NCBI GenBank assembly: GCA_021827645.1
Contig: JAKAVA010000009.1
Coordinates: 1 to 64,000 of the forward strand
Reading direction: 5' to 3'
Source of the DNA: Planctomycetota bacterium
GTDB taxonomy: Bacteria > Planctomycetota > Phycisphaerae > WQYP01
DNA length: 64,000 bases
Positions 26,668 through 36,700 of this stretch are shown in pieces (within the stretch, counting starts at the first letter, position 1; each line of letters opens with the position of its first letter). The notes under the pieces were generated by a model, which saw only the letters and a program-made list of their open reading frames with translations, had not been told where the DNA came from and did no database searches. Both the position numbers and the translations under genes were made by a program.

Positions 26668-28758
26668 ATGCCCTACGCAAAGCGTCATATTCTGGTGACT
26701 TCAGCCCTTCCCTATGCCAACGGTTCGATCCATATCGGCCACCTGGTCGAGTACATTCAGACGGACATATGGGTTCGGTTTCAGCGGCTTCGCGGACATA
26801 ACGTTACCTATGTCTGCGGTGACGATGCCCATGGTACACCCGTCATGCTTCGTGCCCGCAGCCTGAACCTGGCGCCCGAAGCATTCATTGAAAAAATGAA
26901 TCAGGAACACCTCGCGGACTTTACGCGATTTGGCATTGCTTTCGATCAATATTATTCCACACATTCCCCCGAAAATGCCCGGCTCTGCCGCGACATTTAC
27001 GCCAAGCTGGCCGCCGGTGGGCATGTCATATGGCGGGAGGTGGAGCAGTTTTACGATCCGGTCGAGCAGATTTTTCTGCCCGACCGTTTCATCCGCGGCC
27101 TGTGCCCGAATTGCCGTGCAGCCGATCAATACGGCGATTCATGCGAGGTGTGCGGCAAACATTATTCACCGGTGGATCTCATCGAGCCGCGCAGTGCGGT
27201 CAGCGGAGCGACGCCCATCCGAAAACAGTCACGCCATCTTTTTCTGCGGCTGGAAAATTTTCGCTCATCGCTTGAAAAACTTCTTCGCGGCGGCATGGTC
27301 GACACCTCCATCGCCAACAAGCTTGATGAGTGGTTTGGCGGCGAGCTTAAAGACTGGGATATCTCACGCGATGCGCCCTTCTTCGGCTTTGAAATTCCCG
27401 GCGAAATCGGAAAATACTTCTATAACTGGCTCGACGCCCCCATCGGCTACATCGCGTCGCTGGCCCATCTGCTCGGCGGTGTGGAGCAGGCCGAGGAGTT
27501 CTGGGCTCAGCCCGAACTGGAAATTCATCATTTCATCGGCAAGGATATTGTGTATTTTCACGCGCTGTTCTGGCCAGCCATTCTGATGGGCAGCGGTCAC
27601 CGTCTGGCGACGCGCCTCTCGGTTCACGGGCATCTCACTGTCAACGGTGAAAAAATGTCCAAGAGTCGCGGCACCTTCATCAGCGCTGAGCAGTACGCCC
27701 GACATCTGGATCCGCAGTGGCTGCGATACTATTTTGCAACGCGGCTCGGGCCGTCCCCGGCGGATCTGGATCTGAATTTCACCGATTTTGCCGCCCGCGT
27801 GAACAGCGAACTGGTGGGGAAAATTGCCAATCTGATGAGTCGTGTCGCCCCGATGCTTTCCCGGTTGCTCGAAGGTCAGACCGGTGTGATCACGCAGGAC
27901 GCATTGGGACTGCTTGACGCGTTCCGCCGCGCTCAAGATGAAATGGTGGACGCCTACGAGGGGCGGCACTTTGCTGCCGTTACCCGCACCGCGTGCGCTC
28001 TGGCGGATAAGGCCAACAAATTTGTCGAGGATAATGCCCCCTGGGCGCTGGTGAAGCGAGACCCGGAAGCCGCCCGCGGCGTGCTGACCGCCGCCCTCGA
28101 ATGCAGCCGGATCTTGGCGATTTATCTTAAACCGATTGTGCCGACGATCAGTGCCAAAATCGAAACGTGCCTGCGGACGGGCGAACTGAAATGGAGCGAT
28201 ATTGAATCCTCCATGGCGCCGACCCGCATTTTACCTTTTGAACATCTCATCAACCGTCTGGATGAAAGGAATATCCAAGTCATGCTGGAAGAAACTCAGG
28301 CAGCGCCAAGCGGCACAGATAAAAAACCGACCGCGGAAGGCAAACATCCCGTCGTTCCCCCGGCTGGTGTCGCAATATCGGCAACCGGCTCGCCGCCGTC
28401 ACCGACGACGGATGTTGAACCCCTGGCGGCAACATGCACGATTGATCAATTCGCTGCGGTTGATCTGCGAGTGGGCAGAATTGTCACGGCCGAGGCTGTG
28501 ATGGAAAGCGACAAACTCATGCGCCTGGAATTGGATGTCGGTCCGCTGGGGAAACGATCAATTCTGGCGGGGATAAAAAAAGCTTACACACCCGAGCAAC
28601 TGGTGGGACGGCTGGTCATTTTCTGCGCTAATCTGGCCCCGCGAAAGATGAAGTTTGGGGTCAGTGAGGGGATGATTTTAGCGGCCGGTGCGGGTGGGGC
28701 CAATGTTTTTGTTCTGGGTGTCGACAGCGGCGCCAAACCGGGCGATCGGGTCCACTGA
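26668..28758 (+). CDS. metG: Methionyl-tRNA synthetase with C-terminal tRNA-binding domain
   Basis: A class I synthetase of 696 residues. The HIGH motif appears as SIHIGHL (~residue 18). The connective peptide has CPNC and CEVCG, the paired zinc ligands of the MetG1 type. KMSKS is at 329-333. The alpha-helical anticodon domain runs ~380-540, then a Pro/Thr-rich linker, and the last ~105 residues are an EMAPII-type tRNA-binding OB fold (FAAVDLRVGRIV, then GVSEGMILAAG) that also dimerises the enzyme. ATG 26668 has GGAG five bases upstream; the frame extends to 26596 but without family sequence. Here the OB domain is retained, in contrast with pheT in the same window. Confidence 0.96.
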   Translation: MPYAKRHILVTSALPYANGSIHIGHLVEYIQTDIWVRFQRLRGHNVTYVCGDDAHGTPVMLRARSLNLAPEAFIEKMNQEHLADFTRFGIAFDQYYSTHSPENARLCRDIYAKLAAGGHVIWREVEQFYDPVEQIFLPDRFIRGLCPNCRAADQYGDSCEVCGKHYSPVDLIEPRSAVSGATPIRKQSRHLFLRLENFRSSLEKLLRGGMVDTSIANKLDEWFGGELKDWDISRDAPFFGFEIPGEIGKYFYNWLDAPIGYIASLAHLLGGVEQAEEFWAQPELEIHHFIGKDIVYFHALFWPAILMGSGHRLATRLSVHGHLTVNGEKMSKSRGTFISAEQYARHLDPQWLRYYFATRLGPSPADLDLNFTDFAARVNSELVGKIANLMSRVAPMLSRLLEGQTGVITQDALGLLDAFRRAQDEMVDAYEGRHFAAVTRTACALADKANKFVEDNAPWALVKRDPEAARGVLTAALECSRILAIYLKPIVPTISAKIETCLRTGELKWSDIESSMAPTRILPFEHLINRLDERNIQVMLEETQAAPSGTDKKPTAEGKHPVVPPAGVAISATGSPPSPTTDVEPLAATCTIDQFAAVDLRVGRIVTAEAVMESDKLMRLELDVGPLGKRSILAGIKKAYTPEQLVGRLVIFCANLAPRKMKFGVSEGMILAAGAGGANVFVLGVDSGAKPGDRVH

Positions 28759-28855
28759 TTCATCGCAGCGACGTGCGGAAATGCCTGCGGCAGCGATGCG
28801 GAACTGGACGATACAGCGGAGTAATGCCGGATTTCCGGTGCAAGGATGAATCGAT

Positions 28856-29869
28856 TTGGGTATTCCATGTGCCATAGTTGGAATTGACATCAACGCCTCG
28901 CAATGGGTGGATGCGATCTCCATGGCGGTGAAAGGAGGGGTGATTGATCTGGTCGCGACGGGTCAGCCATTTCTCAATCAGGCCCGCGAGACGGGGACTA
29001 TTTTTGACGTCCCCTTCTACGCCGATCTGCGGCGGATGTTGCTGGAAACCTCTCCGCGGGTTGTGATCGTGGACCGATCAGCCCGCATTTCTCTGGACTT
29101 TATCGAAGCCTTGCTCAGTCAGGGCATCGGCGTCTTCAGCATCGGCCCGCCGGTTACGAGTCTGCCCGAAGCGCATCGTATTGCCCATATTCTTGAACCT
29201 ACCACACATCTGCTCTATGTGTGGCCGAAGATGACACAATCCTGGTCCATGCGGCAGTCGATGCAGTCCAATAATTTGCTCAAAGGGCCCAAATTTATTT
29301 CAGCCGCTTTTCACGCCCCCGGGCTGATGATGGGCCGCAAAAACATCTCCACGGAGTGTTTCGTGCGTAATCTGCTGGTACCGGCGTGGGATGCCATGCA
29401 CACACTTCTGGATATTGCCGGTCCACCCAATGGACTTTTTGGTTCGCTGGTAGGAACTCCGGGTGACCGCGACAGTTTCGCCGCGATTTCAGGCCACGCC
29501 GCCGGCATTGCCCGATTTCTTAATTCCGCCACCGCGAGCTTCACCCTTTCCGATCGAGACCCGCGATGGAAGCGCGACCTGATGGTGGTATCGGAAGACG
29601 GAACCTGGGTGGCAACGGATTTTTCCTATCATTTTTTTGATAATACCGGCAAATCCATTGAAGAGGATTCCATCTCACCGGTACCCATTGAGCGGATGAT
29701 CACCGACGAATTGGAGCTTTTCTGCCAGCACTTTTCTGCTCCCCCGTCGCCGAGCCGCGGCTGGCCGCACCTGCTGACCGAAACCGCATCGATGCTCACG
29801 GCCATGCTGCTCTCACAACGCACCGGCATGGCGGAATCGCCGTTGCATCTGCGATCGCTGGCGTCATAG
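28856..29869 (+). CDS. Gfo/Idh/MocA-like protein, atypical
   Basis: A 337-residue protein with a Rossmann-like first half: a beta strand AIVGID, an FDVPFYADLRRMLLETSPRVVIVDR segment like the family phrase leading to D-x-V-x-I, then a second alpha/beta unit. The second half has the alternating strands of a Gfo/Idh/MocA C-domain. The glycine-rich dinucleotide motif G-x-G-x-x-G is missing at the N-terminus and the usual EKP motif is not seen, so it may not bind NAD(P). TTG 28856 is the only start that keeps the first strand; AAGGA lies about nine bases upstream. It could be co-transcribed with metG (97 bases apart). The family call is moderate and the function unknown. Confidence 0.55.
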   Translation: MGIPCAIVGIDINASQWVDAISMAVKGGVIDLVATGQPFLNQARETGTIFDVPFYADLRRMLLETSPRVVIVDRSARISLDFIEALLSQGIGVFSIGPPVTSLPEAHRIAHILEPTTHLLYVWPKMTQSWSMRQSMQSNNLLKGPKFISAAFHAPGLMMGRKNISTECFVRNLLVPAWDAMHTLLDIAGPPNGLFGSLVGTPGDRDSFAAISGHAAGIARFLNSATASFTLSDRDPRWKRDLMVVSEDGTWVATDFSYHFFDNTGKSIEEDSISPVPIERMITDELELFCQHFSAPPSPSRGWPHLLTETASMLTAMLLSQRTGMAESPLHLRSLAS

Positions 29870-29908
29870 GTTTTGCCCCACACGTGGCCACACCGAATCC
29901 GAAATGCG

Positions 29909-29914
29909 TATAAT
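29909..29914 (+). promoter_or_regulatory. Possible -10 element before the second MFS gene
   Basis: A perfect TATAAT lies 53 bases upstream of the TTG start at 29968, but no acceptable -35 lies 16-18 bases further up. Confidence 0.25.
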
Positions 29915-29967
29915 CCAACTGTGATGGTTAGACTGCGGAAAGACCCCAGCAACGTTTTGGAGATCGA

Positions 29968-31296
29968 TTGGTCAACGGTAACGATCAGGTCCCGCTGAAT
30001 CCCGGTGAACCGGGTGAAGGGGAACTGCGGCTACGCTCCGAAGCCGAGAAAATGAAGTCGACCCGGGAGCAGCGGCATCGATTGCTGATGCTGATTCTCT
30101 TTCGAAGCACGCGCGCCGCTGCCGGCGGGATGATCATGGTCGCATTGCCGTATCTGGTCTTGCGTGACCCGCACGCGGGATCGCTGGCCTTGGCGGTACT
30201 TTACGTGGTGGGCGTTCTGTCGACGGCGGTGCTCGCCATCGGCGTTGGGCATCTGGCCGATCGATGGGATTATCGCGGTGCACTTCTGCTCACCGGACTT
30301 ATGGTGCCGATCAGTGCGTGGATGGTGTATGTTGATCCGGTTTTCTGGATGCTCATGGCTGCATCAATCATCGGCGGATTTGCCGCCACCGGATCGCTGA
30401 TCGGCGGAGGTGTGGGTGGCGCGGCCCAGAGCGTGCAGAGCGCCGTCGTTGCCCGGATATCCACTCCTGATAACCGCACCAAATATTATTCCGTGCTGGC
30501 ATTTCTCAGCGGTATCGCGGGGGCTCTCGGCGCTCTGCTGGTGCATTTTTTCACGGAACGACAGGCATTTCTGGTGGCGGCAATCCTTTCTCTGGTCGGC
30601 TGCATTCCGCTGCTCTTCCTGTACCTCCCGCACTATGAACCGGCAAAAAAAGTGAGCCGGGCGGGTTCGGTCCGAGCGATCCGGCAGTTCGGCATCACGG
30701 GAATGCTCAACGGTTTCAGCCAGGGACTTATTACGCCCTTTTTAATACCCTTTTTTGTGCTGGTTTATCATGTGTCACGGGCCCATATGTCGGTTTTCGC
30801 CTCTTTGGCCAGCACGACCGCGTCCATCAGCCTTCTCGCGGCACCGGTGCTGGAAAGAAGATTCGGATTTGTCCGCAGTATCACTTTTACCCGGGCGCTG
30901 GGCCTTATCCTGCTGATCATCATGGCCGTGTGGCATAATCTGGCGTTTGGCCTGGTGATCTACCTGATCTATCCCGCGCTCCGAATCGCCGCCTTGCCCG
31001 CACAACAATCGGCGCTGATTGAACGGGTGGAGCACGGCAGCATGGGCCGGGCACTGGCCGTGAACCAGGTGGCCAGATTATCCGCATCATCGGCAGCCTC
31101 CATGTGCACCGGATACCTTTTTGATATTTCCGCCATTGAACTTCCGTTCTTCATCTATGCAGTTGTGATGGCTGCGAACATCGTGCTTTACTACCGCTTC
31201 TTCGGACGCGACGGAAAAAAGAATGATGGGCAGCCCGATGCGGTTTCACCGGACCCGGCCGCGATCATCAGCGAAGCGGCCGCCAAAACACAATAA
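29968..31296 (+). CDS. MFS transporter
   Basis: A 442-residue inner-membrane carrier with about twelve helices. After a charged N-terminus of ~35 residues the first helix pair is followed by GHLADRWDYRGALL, an MFS loop 2-3 motif. The central loop has a basic stretch (KKVSRAGSVRAIRQ). The helix-rich second half ends in a polar tail. Nothing visible points to a substrate. TTG 29968 was preferred to an internal ATG because GGAGA (29959-29963) lies four bases upstream. priA begins 38 bases after the stop. It is not obviously similar to the MFS protein at 25129 beyond the shared fold. Confidence 0.78.
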   Translation: MVNGNDQVPLNPGEPGEGELRLRSEAEKMKSTREQRHRLLMLILFRSTRAAAGGMIMVALPYLVLRDPHAGSLALAVLYVVGVLSTAVLAIGVGHLADRWDYRGALLLTGLMVPISAWMVYVDPVFWMLMAASIIGGFAATGSLIGGGVGGAAQSVQSAVVARISTPDNRTKYYSVLAFLSGIAGALGALLVHFFTERQAFLVAAILSLVGCIPLLFLYLPHYEPAKKVSRAGSVRAIRQFGITGMLNGFSQGLITPFLIPFFVLVYHVSRAHMSVFASLASTTASISLLAAPVLERRFGFVRSITFTRALGLILLIIMAVWHNLAFGLVIYLIYPALRIAALPAQQSALIERVEHGSMGRALAVNQVARLSASSAASMCTGYLFDISAIELPFFIYAVVMAANIVLYYRFFGRDGKKNDGQPDAVSPDPAAIISEAAAKTQ

Positions 31297-31334
31297 CGCA
31301 TCAGATGGGGGCGGCGATTATAATCCGCCCCATC

Positions 31335-33674
31335 ATGACCGCCGAGGAATCCCCCTCACCGCTGTTTTCACCCGAACCGCTTCAGGAAGCGATTGGCAAG
31401 GTGGCGGTAGATCGTGCGATTGATCATCTGCTGACCTACCGGATTGCATCGCATTGGACACCGCTGGCGAAGGTGGGGTCCAGGGTACGGGTTCCGCTGG
31501 GGCGCGGCAATCAGCTTGTTGACGGCGTGCTGGTGGAAATGATTGACGCAGCAGATAGTGCCGACGGGCTCAAGCGGCAGGGATGGAAGATGAAATCCAT
31601 TGCCGAGATTGACGATCGGGTTGCTCCCATCCCCACCGAGCTGATCGACCTGGCACGATGGACAAGCCAATATTATCTCTGCCCGCTCGGGCTTGTGCTC
31701 TCGTCCATGATTCCGGCCGCGGCGAAGCGTCAGGTAGCCGTTCCAACACGTGACGTGCTCTGTCTTGCACCCGATGCGGAGATAAAGCTGCAAGCTCCCG
31801 GATTGAGCCGACAGGCCAAGGCTGGCTTTGACCGATTGCGTTCGGTTCTGCGGGCGGCCGGTGAAGATTGCGGCGAACTTAGAACGGTGATGGCCGCGGC
31901 CGGGATATCACGCTTGATTCTGCGGCGCCTGTTGACGCACGGGGTGGTCATACGGAAAAAAATCCGACTTACGCCCAACCCCGCCGGCAGCGATCCGGCC
32001 GTAACGTCCCATGTACGGCGGCAATCGGATGCGATTGCACTGACGGACGATCAGCGAGCGGCATGGGAAGAGATCCATCCCTTGCTGGAAAAGGATGAGT
32101 TTGCAGTTCGTCTGCTGTACGGAGTTACGGGATCGGGCAAGACGGAACTCTATTTACGGGCTCTGGAGCGGGTCATTGAGCGCGGCAGGCGGGGCATCGT
32201 ACTCATACCGGACATCTCGCTGACCACGCATATGGTCGACCGATTTATCCAACGGTTTGAAAAGGTCGTGGTCCTCCACAGCGGCATGAGTGAATCGACG
32301 CGCCACCAGCACTGGCAGGCTGCCGCCAGCGGCTGGGCGGACGTGGTGATCGGCACCCGGTCGGCCATATTTGCACCCGTGCCCAACTGCGGGTTGATCG
32401 TGGTTGATGAGGAGCATGATCCCGGCTTCAAACAGGATAATACTCCGCGTTACCACGCGCGAGATGTCGCCATCCGGCGGGCTCAACTTTCAGGGATTCC
32501 AATACTTCTCGGCTCGGCGACCCCATCACTGGAATCGTGGCACAACAGCGAGACCCTGACTCACTTCAAACGCGTTGAACTTCTTCACCGTCCGGCGTCC
32601 GTCGAGTTGCCGGAGGTGATTCTGGTTGACATGCACGCCGAACGCCGAAAGCGGAAGGGCATCTGCGCACTGTCGATGCGTCTGGAGGCGGAACTCAAGG
32701 CGGTGATTCAACGCGGCCGACAGGCGATATTACTATTAAATCGGCGCGGCTGGGCGCACTACGTGGGGTGCTCACGCTGCGACTGGAGTTTGAACTGCGA
32801 ACATTGTGACGCCCATATGGTGGTGCACCATCATCGGGCTTCGGCGTCCCGGGCGGGCCGGTATGTGCAATGTCATTATTGTCTCACCAGCCGGATTCTG
32901 CCGACGCTCTGTCCCGCCTGCGGAGCAAAACTCATCGAACTCGGGCAGGGCACGCAGCGCGTGCAGGAGGAACTGGAGAAGCTTTTCAGCAGCGACATCA
33001 TGATCCGGATGGATGGCGACAGCATGCGAAACCTGGACGACTATCGCCGGGCGCTGCGGGATTTCGAGCAGGGAACCACACGGATACTCCTTGGCACGCA
33101 GATGGTCGCCAAGGGGCTCGACTTTCCCGGTGTGGGCCTCGTGGGCGTGCTCGATGCGGACATGGCACAGAGTTCACCGGACTTTCGAGCCGCTGAGCGC
33201 ACGTTTGATCTGATCTCTCAGGTGGCCGGCCGATGCGGGCGAAGGGATGAGAAGGGGAGGGTGATTGTTCAAACATCGGACGTACGCTCGGCCGCCATTA
33301 TTTACGCCTCGCGGCATGATTATCGCGGCTTTGTTGCCAGCGAACTGCCCCATCGAAAAGCATTTGGATACCCTCCATTCTGCCGAATGGCCCGGCTGGT
33401 CATCTCTCACAAAGAACGCCCTCAGGCCACGGAGATGGGCCGACGGCTGGCCGAGATTCTGATACCACTGGCCGAAAAAGAGGGGTGCCGCTGGCAGGGA
33501 CCGCAGAATCCGCCGATGGAATTTCAAGATGATTGGTTCCGAATTGAATTCATTATGTTTGGCCCCATCGCATCGAACGTGCAGCGAACGCTGACCCATC
33601 TTCGGAGAGAGCCAATATTTCAGGAACTGAGCCGCTGGCTGACGGTAGATGTGGATCCGGTGAATCTGCGGTAA
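31335..33674 (+). CDS. priA: Primosomal replication-restart helicase PriA
   Basis: A 779-residue 3'-to-5' helicase that reloads the replisome at stalled forks. The N-terminal DNA-binding domain (~20-110: VAVDRAIDHLLTYRI, RVRVPLGRG) is followed by a winged helix. Walker A GVTGSGKTELY starts at 263 and the DEEH box is in VVDEEHDPGFKQD. The zinc-binding cysteines (CSRCDWSLNCEHCD, then CHYC and CPACG) sit inside the second helicase lobe, the arrangement unique to PriA. Motif VI is QVAGRCGR. Length is normal. TATAAT at 31319-31324 lies just before ATG 31335, which favours this start over ATG 31305 and would leave a very short leader. Confidence 0.95.
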   Translation: MTAEESPSPLFSPEPLQEAIGKVAVDRAIDHLLTYRIASHWTPLAKVGSRVRVPLGRGNQLVDGVLVEMIDAADSADGLKRQGWKMKSIAEIDDRVAPIPTELIDLARWTSQYYLCPLGLVLSSMIPAAAKRQVAVPTRDVLCLAPDAEIKLQAPGLSRQAKAGFDRLRSVLRAAGEDCGELRTVMAAAGISRLILRRLLTHGVVIRKKIRLTPNPAGSDPAVTSHVRRQSDAIALTDDQRAAWEEIHPLLEKDEFAVRLLYGVTGSGKTELYLRALERVIERGRRGIVLIPDISLTTHMVDRFIQRFEKVVVLHSGMSESTRHQHWQAAASGWADVVIGTRSAIFAPVPNCGLIVVDEEHDPGFKQDNTPRYHARDVAIRRAQLSGIPILLGSATPSLESWHNSETLTHFKRVELLHRPASVELPEVILVDMHAERRKRKGICALSMRLEAELKAVIQRGRQAILLLNRRGWAHYVGCSRCDWSLNCEHCDAHMVVHHHRASASRAGRYVQCHYCLTSRILPTLCPACGAKLIELGQGTQRVQEELEKLFSSDIMIRMDGDSMRNLDDYRRALRDFEQGTTRILLGTQMVAKGLDFPGVGLVGVLDADMAQSSPDFRAAERTFDLISQVAGRCGRRDEKGRVIVQTSDVRSAAIIYASRHDYRGFVASELPHRKAFGYPPFCRMARLVISHKERPQATEMGRRLAEILIPLAEKEGCRWQGPQNPPMEFQDDWFRIEFIMFGPIASNVQRTLTHLRREPIFQELSRWLTVDVDPVNLR

Positions 33675-33700
33675 ACCGCATGATCGCTCCCACCGATCAT

Positions 33701-33729
33701 AAAAAGGCCCCGACGCATGAAGTCGGGGC
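33701..33729 (-). terminator. Terminator of the pil operon, also serving priA
   Basis: A perfect 8-bp stem GCCCCGAC / GTCGGGGC (33707-33714 and 33722-33729) with a 7-base loop. On the minus strand it is followed at once by CTTTTT, a classic intrinsic terminator for pilQ. On the plus strand a short T-run (33738-33742) comes a few bases later, so it may act in both directions. Confidence 0.8.
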
Positions 33730-33786
33730 ACGATGACTTTTTCTCAAATGAGATAACAGTCCTGCGGCTTGCGACCGCGCGGCCGA

Positions 33787-36700
33787 TCAATAATTTCGGC
33801 CGAACTGCTTACGTTCCCATTCCTTCTGAATGATGATGTGCGGCCGCACCAGAATCAGCAGAACTCCGGTATCGCGAACGAAAGATCGATTGGTAAAGAG
33901 ACGATTAATAATCGGAATATCGGAGAGGACGGGTACACCGGCCTCAACCTCCGTTTCACCGACGAGGCGCTGGCCGCCAAGCAGCAGAGTACCACCATCG
34001 GGTACCGATACGGTCGCCGCCACCTGAGTGAGCTGGATGACCGGCAACTGCACAAAGCCGGGAGCTCCGCCCCCCGCCCCGGTATTTCCAGTGCTCTGCG
34101 TGGCCGTGATCTGCCCTGAAACATTAAACGTATTGAGTGCGATAAGAGTAGCCAGTGAAGGCTGAATCGTCATCACCACATATCGATGGTCGGCTGAAAC
34201 GGTCGGCTGCACTTCAAGCACCACACCGGTCGAAAGGGTGGCGATGCTCAGGTTGGTACCGACTCCACCCCTACCACCGACAATACTGCCTGTACCGGCG
34301 GTCTGAGTGAAGCTGGCGACGAAGTTCTGCTGCTGGGTAACCGTAATAAAGCCTTGCTGACCATTGAACAGGGTTACACGCGGCGCTGTGAGAATCGTGC
34401 TGTGCTCCGACCGCTGCACGGCGTTGATAAGAAGACTTAGCTGATAATTGGAAAGGATACCGCCGGAAATATTAAGAGCCGAGCCGGCGGCAGTGAAACC
34501 GTGAGCGATGTTATTCCCAACCCCCGTCGCGATGGGGGCGGCGAGCGTCTCAGTATTGTTGGCCACCGAGAGCGGCGCAATGGAGCTGCCCCCAAAGAAT
34601 GGGCTGGCGGTTCCGGGATAACCGGCGGTTGCCGTTGGGCTGGCGGCCGTTGTGCCCGATCCATTGAAGTTCAGCCCCCATGAGAAGCCGAAGTAATTGA
34701 GGAAATCGGTATCGACCACCAGAAATCGGGTATCGATGGAGATTTCAATGGCCCGCGATTCACGCAATTTCTGAAGCAGCGCCGCGATTTTAGACTGATT
34801 GGTCGGCGTCTGGCTCACCACAAGCTGCCCGTTGAGCTCGCGGATTGAGCCGGTCCCGCCACCGGTAGCCGCCCAAGAATTCGGATCGACCGTCTTTTCG
34901 ATCAGGCTGGTGATTTCCCGCACCATCGAACTGCGGCTCTTACCCTGCTGCTGCCCCTGTCCACCGGTACCGTTCTGTTGGAAAATACTTCCCCCACCAC
35001 CGATGTTTCCGATGCCGCCGCCACCCTGGCTGCTGACCTGCGACGTGCTGTTCTGGGTCGCACTGGAGAGATTGAATGTCGGGGCATTGTTGAAATTGGG
35101 CGCCTGGACCAGCAGATCGGAGATATTGTAAAGCCTGATGACCATCTGATGGGCCAACTGGCTCTTGGTGGAAATGGTGATAACACCTTGGTCGATGCTG
35201 TAGGCCAGTGGTGTACCTCCGCTTCCAGCGGCCTCCTGCAGTACCAATGACAGAATTTTTTCGAACGGTACGTTGGAAAGCTGCAGGCTGATGGGGGTCT
35301 GCTTCTGTACACCGGCATTGGCTAAAGCATTCCAGTTGACCACAATGTTGGCGCCGGTTTCCCGCCGCAACAGATTCACCACATCGCTGAATGGCTGCTG
35401 CTGAACGCTGATAGTCGGGACCGACTCCGCCAGGCGTTTGCGCACCTGCGTGTCCGCCGACGATTCCGAGGAGCTTTGTTCCGCCTTACGCATACGACTG
35501 AGTTCGGGCCAGTCTCGCGGGTAGACCAGAAGATTATCGTAGGGAATGATATTTTCTTCGTCGGACAATTCCTGCTCTTGCGTCTGATACGATTTTTCCT
35601 TTCGATAATGATTGTATTTGTTGTAAATGATCTGATTCTGCACCTGACGACGCATGAACCGTGCCGAGTAGTTCAGCGGATCGATTGCAACGATCTGATT
35701 CAATGTATCAAGTGCCTGGGCGTACTGAAGCCGCTTATAGTATGAAAGCGCCTGCTTCATCAGCTCGTTAATCTGCTGCCGCCGCTGAATCGCAATTTTG
35801 TGCTCAATTTCATATTGGCTGCGCTGCACAGCGAGATTCTGCCGGGCTTTTTCCTTTGCGGCCGCCTCTTCCTGCGCCGCCTGCACCATCGCGATCTGCT
35901 GCGTGGCTCGGGATTTCATTGCCGCATAATCTGCCTGCGTGAAGAGCTGCTTGCCCGCTTCAATGGTCGCCAGGGCGTCGTTGGCATGGTCCAGAGATGC
36001 AACATATTTGCCCGCATTCGTCTCGGCCGTGGAAAGCGCCAAGTCATGATTGAACAATACTTCCGAGCGCTGGGCCGCAATAGCCTGACTGTAAAGTTCA
36101 CTTTCCAGCAAACCGGGCGACTGCCCCGCCGCCAGTTTCTCGGCATATTCCCGTCCCATGCGGGCCGCAGCATTCTGAGGATCCAGAGCCAGTGCATCGT
36201 TATAAAGGCCGATAGCCTGATGGTATTTGGCGGCGTGAACCATGTTATCGGCATCGACCACCAATGCTGCAGAACGCTGTTGATTGATTTGGGCTGCGGA
36301 AGGCATCGACGGTGTAGATACGACGGCGGCCGGGGCCTTTGCCGCGGCAGGAGGCATTGCATTCATGGATGATCCTTGTTCATTTGTTTTCGAGACAACT
36401 GGAACCGGCATGGGTGTGGCAACGGACACTACAGAACCACTTTGCCCCTGCGCCGCCTTGGCCGCTGCGGCAGCTTCGGCCGCCTTTTCAGCTTCAGCCT
36501 CCTTGGCGGCTGCGGCAGCTTTTTCCTTCTGCACCATCATTTCGTGAGCCTGCTGCTCGCGTGCCATTTCCGCCGCAAGGGCGGCTCTCTGGGCGGCGGC
36601 CGCCTTGGCCGCGGCAATCTCACGGGCTTTTTCTGTCCGGGCCTCAGCGGCAGCAAGTTCATTCTGCATCTTAAGCTCAGCGGTATGCTGCTCCGCCGCC

